Source: Pisolithus tinctorius
Taxonomy: Eukaryota > Basidiomycota > Agaricomycetes > Boletales > Pisolithaceae
Length of the DNA stretch: 64,000 nucleotides
Assembly (NCBI GenBank): GCA_024663395.1
Contig: JANFAH010000018.1
Location: 1,178,001 to 1,242,000, forward strand
Direction: 5' to 3'
Part shown: piece after piece, positions 21,317 to 31,409 of the stretch
Layout: each line of letters starts with the position of its first letter
Numbering within the stretch: the stretch's first letter is position 1
Notes under the pieces: generated by a model
What the model was told of the DNA's origin: nothing
The model's input: only the letters and a program-made list of their open reading frames with translations
Databases searched by the model: none
Translations under genes and position numbers: made by a program

Positions 21317-23873
21317 ATGAGCCCGTCAGATTCAGCCTTTCGCCAATCTCTCCACCCAGCCCCTGCGGCCCGCAGGCCTCTCAGTATTGCAGAGCTTGCA
21401 GATCGTGCAGTGAACAATCTATGGGACCCGTCGAGAGGGCTGAAACAGTGGTTGAGAGCTGCCGACGGTTTCCGGAAAGCAGGCCGGAGCTACGCTGACG
21501 CAGGGGATCTCGAGGCTGCTTTTGTTGAGTTTGCTAAAGCTGCTACTATTATCCTCGAGAAACTTCCCACACACAAAGAGTACTACACAGTCCTGACAGC
21601 GACTCAGCGTCATAACCTTGGTCTCGTGAGTGTCCTGTCCAGCGCTTTCCCCGTTCCCCCTTCTGTAGAAACTATTGTTGTAATGCTGTGTACTCCGTTT
21701 GACAGGATATGTACTCTGTATATGTTGCACTCGAGTTTTAAATGCCTTGTTTGCGCTTTCTTTGGACTTGGGCTGATGGATGTCCCACAGAACGGTCAGG
21801 CGATCCTCGAAAATCTTGGGGAACTGAAGCCAGTTTTAGTCGACCGCTATGAACGTTGGGCGAGTCGAAATCCAGAAGAAGCGGCTCGTGCTCGTGCTGC
21901 CCTGGAGCAAAATGTGAGACAATCGATAGAGGAACGAGATACTAGGCACCCTGCCCCGGACGAATCGGGATGGCAAGCTCAGGAAGCTGCAAGGCTCGAT
22001 TCAAACAGGAGGCGCGAAGTCGAGAGACGGAGGGACGAATACCGTTATAGAACTGTAGATTCAGGGGCTTCGGAATCTCCTCGTCGGTTGCAGGTCGACA
22101 CCAGAGTTAGGACGAAAGAGGATGTTCCTCCTGCGGTGAGACGTGCGCCAACTATATCTCGTGGAGAATCCGTGCAGGACGGACGAGAGAGGGAGACTTC
22201 CGAGCAGTTGACACCTGTGAGTGCGGAAGAACGCCGAAGAGAACGTGATGATATTAGGTGGAAGCAGGAAGATACCTGGACACAGGAGGAGGAAGATGCA
22301 GCAAGGCGACGACCCAGAGAACAGCAAGGCATTCTCCGACGCCAGCAAGAAGCAGAAGCCGCATCTCGAGCAGCACGATACAGTATCAACCAACCTCCAA
22401 CACACGTGGCTGGTCCCTCTGCCCTAAACCCCCAGCGCTCGATGACGGCAGAACCACCATACGGAGAAGCTGTCCCTTTACCCATGCCCCTGGAAAGCCC
22501 TACTAGGTCGGCGTTGTCTTTACATTTCTGCTACTGGGCTGACCAAGCTGCAGGGATCCAGTGAACAAGCCACAGAATGTGAAACCGTTCGTATCATCTT
22601 GGGCTCGTGCTCAACCGAGACTAACTTCACGCAGCCCATCATACCCGATACCAGTGACCACAACATCACCTGTGCCACCAGACGGACGTATCCGTTACCC
22701 TCACCTCATGTCGCAGCATCAGCTTCTGCAAGGTTATACCCCTTCCCTGCACTCCATGTTTAATTACCCAAGTCTTAAAGCTTCCGACGTCGCCCCATCG
22801 TCATTACTCTTCATTCCAGATTCGTCAAGATCGAGTTCAGATAGTCTTTACTCCGCCGATATACTCCACCATCCTTCCAATGTTCCCCTTATCCCTCCCG
22901 CCACTCAACGCCCACCCGCACCGCCCCGACTTGCTTACCCCACTCTCTCTCGGCACCCTCAAGGAGCACCATCATCCACTCTGCAGCATGTCAGCAATGA
23001 CCGCTACCGTACCCCGTCACAAGAATCGGCCCGCATCATACGAGACAGAGCTGTGGACGACCGGGTGCCAGAACTCAAAACGGTGCTGCTACCACGGGAC
23101 TGCCTTCCCCGCTTCCTATCTATTGCGGCTCTTAACACAGCGCGCAATCGCGAGACATGCGGGCTCCTGCTCGGCAGGGATCAGAATGGCAAGTACGTTG
23201 TCACCGTACTGTTGATTCCAAAGCAACACTCGACCAGCGATACGTGTACTATGGACGAGGAGGAACTGGTAATGCAGTTCACGGAGGAGAGGTCGTTGAT
23301 AACGCTAGGATGGGTGAGTGGCTGGGAGAAACCCGTCTGCCTCTCCTAATGTCCTCTGTGTATTTTCAGATCCATACACATCCTTCTCAATCATGTGTGT
23401 ATAGTGTCGTATCGGCTCATCATCGGACGTCCTAATTCAACCAACCAATTTCAACAGGCTTCATGTCCTCGGTAGACTTACACACGCACTCGGGCTTCCA
23501 GCGGATGCTCCCAGAGTCGTTTGCGGTTGTTTGTGCACCGAAGTCCACTCCAAAGTAAGCTATCACTAGACAGCACATATACGTGCCGAGTTTGAAATTG
23601 ACAATGTGTTATCCGTTAGTTTTGGGATTTTCCGGCTGACAGATCCGCCTGGCTTACAGACCATCCTGGCCTGCGATGCCAAGGAAGCATTTCATCCTCA
23701 CCCTGACATACCAATTTATACCGTACGTGCACGACTTCATTTCCATCGTCGCCCCGTTTGCCGTACTGTTACTGAATCACCATCGCTTTTTTTTCCTTCT
23801 CTCTTTGCAGGATGCGGACAAGGGACACGTGCAGATGAAGGATTTATCCCTTGAAATCGTAGACCTGCGATAG
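21317..23873 (+). CDS. AMSH/STAMBP-type JAMM deubiquitinase
   Basis: Seven exons: 21317-21625, 21791-22506, 22554-23313, 23370-23394, 23458-23554, 23620-23722, 23811-23873; 690 aa. The N-terminal about 130 residues form a helical MIT/USP8-dimerisation-like domain ([24 protein letters not shown]). A long charged, Arg/Glu-rich and then Pro/Ser-rich region follows. The C-terminal MPN+ domain has the zinc-protease signature: Glu in RETCGLLLG, the HTHP motif formed across an exon junction, and SSVD, plus [16 protein letters not shown] and the closing [10 protein letters not shown]. The insertion around [18 protein letters not shown] is typical of AMSH enzymes that cut Lys63-linked ubiquitin chains on endosomes with ESCRT-0. 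Exon 4 has only 25 nt. The first intron (165 nt) has no stop in frame, so unspliced transcripts would stay open. Confidence 0.92.
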
Positions 23874-26092
23874 CTGCGGCTGTGCTTTCTTCCTTTTCCT
23901 GTGTTGCATTCCCTCCGTGGTCCCGTATTTATCGGGCGACCATTCGTGGGATCCCAGTTCCACGTCCCTCCCCGCTTAATTGCCGTACGTAAACTGCTAT
24001 GTGCACTAAGCACGACAGAATGTCACGATCGCGACGACGATGGCACATACTCGCGTATTCAGTCTGACATGGATCCGAAACTCGTTGCACTAAGCTTTGC
24101 TATGTCGCTGGCACTTGCTCACTTACAGAGACCTTTTTCCCCTTGATTTATGCGGTGAACTAACCCGTTGGACTGATGATCTTGCTACCAGACCTTGTGC
24201 TTAGTGGAAAGGCTGGAGACGTTATGAATCTCATTACGCCGGTTTGGCTTCGTGACAAATGCCGGTGCAACATGGGGTGGCACACAGATCCCTTGCCCTC
24301 TTTAACCTGCCCTTTTTTGAATCAATGAGAGGAATCCTGAAATAGCCAGGATGACATGTGGAGCGCTGGTAGTTGGATATCTCTCATGTCGGGCGTGTGG
24401 ATGGGTATGCCTTTTATCAAAGACACTGGTTGTAGTTCGCCAAGCTCCAGAGCATCCAGTAGGTGTCTTCAGCCTGGGGTGAAGGGAGATGGCGTTGCTT
24501 TGAACTGACCCCCACCCTCGTGATTCGGCCACCCTCTGCACTTCCAAGCTCCAAAGAGTGCTGGTGAAAACCTGCAAAACCAAGCGGCCTCGGTAACACT
24601 TTGTCCCATCGAATACAGCTACCGCCAAAACAAACAAAAAAAGGATTTTCCCCGGCCTCAATTCGATAATCCGCCAGACGGTCCGAATCTCCTCCGGTGT
24701 CGCTCTGATCTTGCAACCAAGGCTCACCGTGTGGCCTTGACACGGGAAATAATAGCAGCAGTGATATCGACGGCTGCAGTTGGGAATTGCATATTAACCA
24801 CTTGAGCGGCTGATGGCAAGTCACGCCTTGAGCGAAGGGCGCGCGATCAAACCGCAGGAACAAGTGACCAAGCCATTTGAAAAACCTGATGAGGGCGAGG
24901 ACGTTGTGATAATGATCTGGAGTAGAAATCGTCCGTGGATCGATATAGCCGCAAATGTTACTGATATGCATAGGTTGCAAGTTGGCAAGCCTACGGCGAG
25001 AGTTCGTCTCTGTTGATTCCCTCCCCCACGACCCGCAAGTGAGCGTTCGAAAGCGGGAAGTTGTCAGTGAGAACTCCATGGCAATACGAACCTTTATGAT
25101 TCTTCCCATAAACGAGTCATGGGTGACGAAGAGGGAGAAAGTTACACACGATGACAACAGCTGCACTTCGTTGTTATCAAGATTATAATGAGAATTGGCA
25201 CTGACATTACCTACTAACCGCTGCGAACGTGCATACCCATCATATCACCTATTTGCGCAACGGTGGAAATGATCACCCGCGTCAGATCACACGATCCAGA
25301 ACGACACATTTACAGATATCCATCCTAGTCCCCCTCGGCCTGCAGGCCGTGGCGTCCAAAACTGTCGCCATCCTTGGCTGGCAGCTGATAAGCCAACGAA
25401 CCGGGCACAACACACCAGGGGGAAGATAGATGCCGATTAGCAATTAGTTACAAGGAAGAAAACGTGCTGATTTGACAAGATATGGTAACTTATGGTTTTG
25501 AAATAGTCAAGTTCAGCATCCATGTTGAACACGATCCCGGAGCGCCACAGTCCCCGACTCTGTCGTTGAGACGAACGGAGCATATGTGTATAACATGGAC
25601 TTCCGAAACAGCTCGTGGTGAAAGAAACATTCACTCCAGCATCACAGACAGTTACAAGCAAACCACCATAAGATTGAACAAGGGCTGTACAGCACAGAAC
25701 ACGACGATATGTTTTCACTCGCCCTCTGGAATTCTCTTTGTACATGCCGTCTGGACGCTGGACAGACAATTGATCTTCCTCACGTTCAAATATTCAAGTC
25801 TTTGCCCCGGTGTTTATTGCGAATGTTCGAAAACTTCGGATCAGAAGCAGCCCCTGTGTCACGCTATTAGTAGGCTCGGAGAGAACCTTCCATGGAGTTT
25901 CTCCAGCGCCTATGACCGATCGGGTGGGCTACCAGCAATGGCTAGTCTAACATTTAGGTTCGTTCTTCGCACTTTGCACATTTGAAAGCGACGGCGGGCC
26001 AGCGATAGGTCATCGAGACCTTGGTAGCCCCAGAAGTCACTCTTACCGCAACCCCGTGGCTGCTGTGTGCTTCGTGATGATATGGCTCCGAG
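23874..26092. other. long intergenic region, no supported gene
   Basis: About 2.2 kb between the AMSH gene and the TATA box of the orphan gene. Long frames on the minus strand (24417-25166) and plus strand (25482-25985) lack recognisable motifs and a convincing start. I see no repeat, transposase or RNA gene. Confidence 0.5.
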
Positions 26093-26100
26093 TATATAAG
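26093..26100 (+). promoter_or_regulatory. TATA box of the orphan gene
   Basis: TATATAAG lies 50 nt upstream of the ATG at 26150, a normal fungal TATA-to-start distance. Most other genes in this window lack such a clear element. Confidence 0.65.
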
Positions 26101-26149
26101 AGGATGCTCTGCCAACTAACCTTGCGTGCGCAACCCAAAGCATCCCCAA

Positions 26150-26797
26150 ATGTCTACGATTACGCCCCCAATTATATCAGCCACGAGTTCTGATAATTGT
26201 AAGCAGTCGAACCCTCTTGACGTGGTTATGATTCTAACCGGTCTACCCTTAGGCACCCTGGATCAGGCAACATTAGTCAATGACGATGACTTCCTCCAGG
26301 CTTGGCTTAACAGCATCTTACGAGCGGCAGATCGACCCCACGTAGGCCAAAATATTGTGCAACCAGTGCAGACTCCGCCTATCGAACGCGATCACTTCTT
26401 CGAGGTCCAGCACGTCGTTACCCTCATCATGGAGGATGGCAACTGGATGCAGACACCGATCGGACAATATATCGATCTCGTAAGTGCCACGAAGCTGGAT
26501 TACTGCACTGATACTCGTCGAATGATGCCATATTCGCAACAGGCCTCCTTCGTCAATGATCGGCGAAATATTTTCCGCATTGCACGTACCCTTAATCAGG
26601 CGAAGAAAACAATTCCCTTCGCCAGCTACCCAACCGACCCCCAAATCACGAATTACCGCGCCTTCAGGCTGCAGAGCGGAACGGTCGATGGCGACATCAA
26701 GTGGCTGGCCTCCGATATGGCAACTCGCCAAGGGGCTAATGCCGCTTTGACGCGGAGGATTGGCGGGAGAATAAAACAAATCATGCGTTGGCCTTAG
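26150..26797 (+). CDS. single-exon orphan protein, 215 aa
   Basis: An uninterrupted frame from ATG 26150 to TAG 26797 with a strong TATA box in front. I do not recognise the family. The protein begins with a Thr/Ser/Pro-rich tail, then a compact, probably mainly helical region: LVNDDDFLQAWLNSIL, FEVQHVVTLIMEDGN, GQYIDLVSATKLDYC, a segment with RRNIFRIARTLNQAKK, and a basic C-terminus RRIGGRIKQIMRWP. There is no signal peptide, membrane helix or clear catalytic motif. An alternative ATG at 26126 in the same frame would add 8 residues but sits only 26 nt after the TATA box, so 26150 was preferred. The absence of introns is unusual here, where most genes have several. It could be a lineage-specific, inducible or recently acquired gene. 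Confidence 0.6.
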   Translation: MSTITPPIISATSSDNCKQSNPLDVVMILTGLPLGTLDQATLVNDDDFLQAWLNSILRAADRPHVGQNIVQPVQTPPIERDHFFEVQHVVTLIMEDGNWMQTPIGQYIDLVSATKLDYCTDTRRMMPYSQQASFVNDRRNIFRIARTLNQAKKTIPFASYPTDPQITNYRAFRLQSGTVDGDIKWLASDMATRQGANAALTRRIGGRIKQIMRWP

Positions 26798-29378
26798 CTA
26801 TATGTACACTTTCATGGAAGTCATCTGCTGTTCTTTGACCAGCCATTGAACCAATCTGTATCTTTCTATTACTCCGATTTCTGTCGCGGGTAAATCGAGT
26901 TATTTGGCTCTAGGGGATGCGTGATCACAAGCAGATCCGGGCCGGGACTGACCCGGTCTCCGGTCCGCCCAGACTATGTAAGCGAGGTAGACCGTGGCAG
27001 CGTATAGTAAATCCTGTACAAATGCACTTTTTTCAATCGACAAAACCCTCTCCCACAGGGAACCTTGGCGCATTGAATAGGAACGCGTGCCATGGCATGC
27101 CGAGGATGGCGCCCTGCAAGCCACAGCATGGTAGCCTAACTCACAGTACTATTTCCCATGCTTTTTTCGTGTCGCATTCCTTTCGAATGCACGGAAACCT
27201 TCGGTGGACAGAAGAACGATCCCGATCTAACTTACACAATCGTCATCCGAGGTATGAGGAATGCCTTTTGAGCCTGATTGGGCCGTACTGTCACCACAAG
27301 TAGTACCAGGTACGGATGTCTAATCTTGTTGAATTTGTTTGATGCTTGGAAGGAACATCGGGGACGGTCGGACAAACGTTTATGTGCTGGACCAATACCA
27401 ATGGTGATTATCACCGTGGACTCCCGTTGTGAGTTGTTAGGATCACGATCCAACCATATCCGCATGACACTTTGGCCATCCCGCGCCCAGTTCTAAGCAT
27501 TGCATAGTAGACACATTGTCAACTGCCCCCGTCAGCTCAGGGTCAGGCTGCCACGGAAACTTCTCTTCCGACGGCCATTGCCGATAGCATATGGGACAGT
27601 CAAAACCAATTGCTGACAGTCTCACACTGTCAAAAGTTGAACCATGTCCCGGTGATTGCCAGATAACGACTTTCTCTAACGGTTTCCCTCGTCTTATCTA
27701 TATAAGGACGACTGTGCGCATAGCCTATCGGAACCAGTAGCAACTATCTTTCCGCAGGAGTCGAGCTGAGTCGAGATGTGATCTGGAAGGTATCTACCTC
27801 ACAACACAAACTGGCTATGGTGTGTGTTCGAGCACAATGGAAACGGCAGACCCACCGACATCGTTGCGGTTATACCTGCTGTGAATTGGTTTTCTGCAGC
27901 CCTGGCTAAATGAAACCAGTGACTGGTCGTTGTCGCAGTCACGAACATTTCGAAATCACCACACGTGTATCAGAAACGTGATCCTGGAACAGGCGTTCCG
28001 AGCGGTTTAAGGGATCTTTTTTGCCTAATACTAACTAGGAGAATGATCTCGCGAGTGGTAGAAGTGGTAATTTGAATATAAGTGTTATCAGGATGAGACG
28101 AGATAAGTGACTTATGCCTGCTATGTCACTATGTTCACTATGATACGAAGTTAGGACTTGACGGAAAGGCAATGATCGGGGACTCTTGGGTTTAGGGCTA
28201 CGGTTTGGTGGATTAATCATGCGGTGGCAACATGCAGGCGATACCGCTGGATGGTTTGTATTAAGGTGGAAAGTGAAGAATGCAGAACTCCCAAGCGTTG
28301 AGGTGGTGCGTATACATACATAGTGCCCGTGCACTTTGGAGGATGGAGACGGGCATTGCAAGACTTGCACGGTCGCAGACTTGGCGAGGACTGCGTTGAT
28401 TTTGAGACACCCCGCGCTTGGACTATGGTGTATACGATATTCCATCAGGACGAGTCCACAGTAATGCGATCTCGCTCGCTTGCGCTCAGCCGATTAGATA
28501 TCTTCGGATGGAGGTAGATATAGGGTACGTAAGGGGTGGAATCCGTCCCGGGTAATACAGCTGTACGTTACCGTTCTTCTTCACTTGCCCCGTCGTCTTC
28601 TTCATGAAAGGTAGTCATATCCGAGTCGTCCGACGGACAACCTCTCCGGCATGGCTTTCCGCGGTGTCTTGGTCATATTGTTTCCGCACTATCCGGGTCG
28701 CTTTCTCGATGATCTTGATTCAATGTCCAACGTTTCAACCCTGCAGTCCTCACCTGTTCGAGCGCTCATATCAAAAAGCGGTTGCCAACTGGCCCGTCTA
28801 TGCCGGGCTCGCGCGCTGTACAGCTTGAACGCACACGACAAATGGCGCACCTGACTTCTTGGCTGCAGCACTGCCAGGATATCGTTCCACTACCAACTGG
28901 AGAGCTACATGCCACTCAACCCAGCTAGTGGTGTGCTGTATGCACACGTCTCCCTGACAGCACGTGTTTACATGCATGGTGTACTTTGCCAGTCGCTTGC
29001 AAGCTTGTTGTTAAAATGTGAATCGTATTGTGCCTGTGATTATTGTTTGTCTGGTGGTTTCGCATAGTCTTGTCTCATTTTTTTCTTTCTCGTTGCCACG
29101 TTGAAGCTGCATTGTGGTGGCGACCCTTGCTGTGCAAAGAAGAGATGCGTCCCACCGACCTTCTCTTCTGTAAGGAGATGGGTCCCCTGTCTTTCTTCTT
29201 TCGGGTATCAACACGTTGTCTCGATGGATTAGGCAGCCAGCCACCGTCATAATAGCCAACTATGTCCCTCCCATCGCATGGCTGTAATAATATCACCGGA
29301 CCCATCTTAGCTAAATAGCAACCTCGATTCAGTACCACCTCCTCCAATCTCTCTCTCTGTCTTACTCTGCCTTATCCC
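26798..29378. other. long intergenic region; TATA-like site at 27697-27707
   Basis: About 2.6 kb without a supported gene. A second TATA-like element (TATATAAGG, about 27699-27707) has no long frame downstream; the first ATG after it is followed immediately by a stop, so it may be a dead promoter or a non-coding start. A 67-codon frame at 28651-28854 was not recognised. The last few hundred bases serve as promoter of the next gene. Confidence 0.45.
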
Positions 29379-30999
29379 ATGCTGCCATTATCGATCCTCA
29401 GTTCCCCTACACCGTCCGCTGCTAGTCGGCTTTCAGACGGCAGTCGACATTCAGATAGCCACAGCGTGGCATTCTCAAGAAATCGAAGTGTCCCAGAATT
29501 CGAGATCGAGCGACTTCCAAAACAATCAAATGGTGGATCCAAGAGACCAGCAGTGCGCAGGATGCAGTCGGACTATGGTGCTGAGAACAGTCTCCGTGTC
29601 AGCATCTCGCGAATGGTTGCAGCCAAAGCGCGTCCGTTCACTGCCTCGGGTCATATCCCACTCGATCCAACCGCACTAGTCCTGTTCTTTCGTTCAAAGG
29701 TAAGGTCATTATCGCGACCCACTAGTCAACACGAGGTCTCACCTGTTGATTTTAGGGTGGCATTACCCATTCGCTCGATTTCCCCATCGATGTCGATTAC
29801 GACACCCCACCGGCTCTAGACGTCCTGGTTGCAGCTTGCCGACCTCATACGACAGCAGGCATCAATGTGTACCCGGATCGTGCCAGTGACTCCCTCTTCT
29901 ACCCTCCTAACCTCCCCCTCACTGCCACCCTCGAAATCGCCAACCATCCCATTCTAGAAGCCGTTCGCAATGCTCTCTTTCCAAACTTGCCAGTTGGCCA
30001 CTATCTCGTCGCTGTCAGAGACAGGCTCGAGATCGTCCTTCATGGATGTCGGATGCCTGCTCAACCGCGGACGCTTCGCAACGATGGTCGAGTGGCCACC
30101 GTTTGCGTGACACTTCCTGTGCACTATTGTGATGGTGCACTGGTCGTTCGCGATGCAGGTGGGATCGAAGAAAAGTTCTTTGGTGTTGGCGGCAAGCCAG
30201 ACGAAGTAGAGTGGACAGCATTCCTAGCCGACTGCGAGTATGAGGTCGAGACCGTGACCCAGGGATGTCGCATGAGCATCTCGTTTGCCGTACACCTCAA
30301 GACCTACGGCCCATCAGTGGATCCCTTGATAACTCCAAGCGAGCGGTTCCTTGACCTCCTGTCTCCAGTGCTCAGCTTGTCTCGTGGACGGAAGGTGGCG
30401 TTTTATCTTACGCAAGACTATAATATCAACCCAGCCGAGTCGCTAGCCGAGTCACTGGTTCCTCATGTAAGTGATCTCTTTCCCCAGCATCGTGTACTTG
30501 GCTCGGCGCAAGCTGTGGAAATGTGACGAGCTAACGACGCATGCAGCTTAAAGGAGGCGATTCGCTTCTGTACCACGCCTTGAAGGCGTACAAACTTACA
30601 CCGGAGCTTCATTGGGCTGCAGGCGGCTATATTTGGCCAATAGATCGGACGGTCGAATGCGGGAATGATACAAACGACTCTCCGACGAGCGCCGCAGGAA
30701 TTATGTCTTTCTCCTCTGTTCTGCCGTTCAACTCGCCATCGAGACGAAGTGCGCCGATGAGACCGATGAGTTATTACGGTGACCCAGAAGAAGACGAAGC
30801 AGAACTGACGAGGATCCAAACCGATATCATACGACAGAGGGTAGAAGAGAGCGGTGCTGTGCCGCTTTCAGAAGCCGAGATATTCATCTTGTCGGATTGG
30901 GCGCCTGGACCTTTGGCGAAAGAAAAGGTTTACTTGGCCTCGAATGGGGAACTGGAGAGGCTGATTGTGAATGTTCTCTTGGTAACCTATGTCCCTTGA
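29379..30999 (+). CDS. 2-oxoglutarate/Fe(II) oxygenase-like protein
   Basis: Exons 29379-29699, 29756-30466 and 30547-30999 give 494 aa. A Ser/Arg-rich N-terminus (about 85 residues) precedes a domain seen in many basidiomycete proteins annotated as prolyl-4-hydroxylase-like: YRVA-type core with VTLPVHYCDGALVVRD, then VEWTAFLADCEYEVETVTQG and a YNINPAE segment. The end of the protein has a Gly-Asn-Glu-like element (ASNGELERLIVNVLL) often found near the C-terminus of this group. In the relatives I remember, the segment equal to DCEYEV reads D-C-E-H-E-V, whose His would bind iron; here it is Tyr. The enzyme may therefore be inactive or use another ligand. No signal peptide or helix was seen. 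Substrate unknown. It lies tandem and about 410 bp upstream of the complex I gene. Confidence 0.65.
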
Positions 31000-31409
31000 T
31001 GATTATCGTTGCTACGATCGGACCAGTCGGGTGCGTTTGCTTTCGTTCCGTCGCCCTTCCGTTACTCCGCATGTACCGCTTGCACAGTTTCACGACATTA
31101 TATGTATAGTTTGACGACAGCCTGTTACAATATTGTTGTAATTGAACACACACACGACCTTGTAATAAGTAATCGATTGAGCCGAGCGGAAGAAGCCAAC
31201 GGGATCAAATATGTCGAGAGTGATTGGTCGCTGACTAAGCTGGAGATTTTCAATCTCCGCCTAAACTATCGGAAAATAGCCGTGTCTGGTGTTCGTCGCC
31301 GACGACCGCGACAAACTCACGAGGTTGCCATTTTCTAGCTAATACACTAGTGCGTCATCGTGCAGATCTGCGGCAATCAAATGTTCACAAAGTCATTTTC
31401 TATCCAGTA
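31000..31409. other. intergenic, promoter region of the complex I subunit gene
   Basis: About 410 bp. Only short frames; no clear TATA box. It must include the 3' end of the oxygenase-like gene and the promoter of the complex I gene. Confidence 0.55.

Noticed and set aside
24417..25166. 249-codon frame on the minus strand
   Set aside because: No recognised motif, overlaps another long frame (24302-24727), start context and composition do not look like protein.
25482..25985. 167-codon plus-strand frame
   Set aside because: Overlaps an equally long minus-strand frame; no motif or promoter.
27697..27790. TATATAAGG element as promoter of a small gene
   Set aside because: The first downstream ATG is followed at once by a stop and no later frame is convincing.
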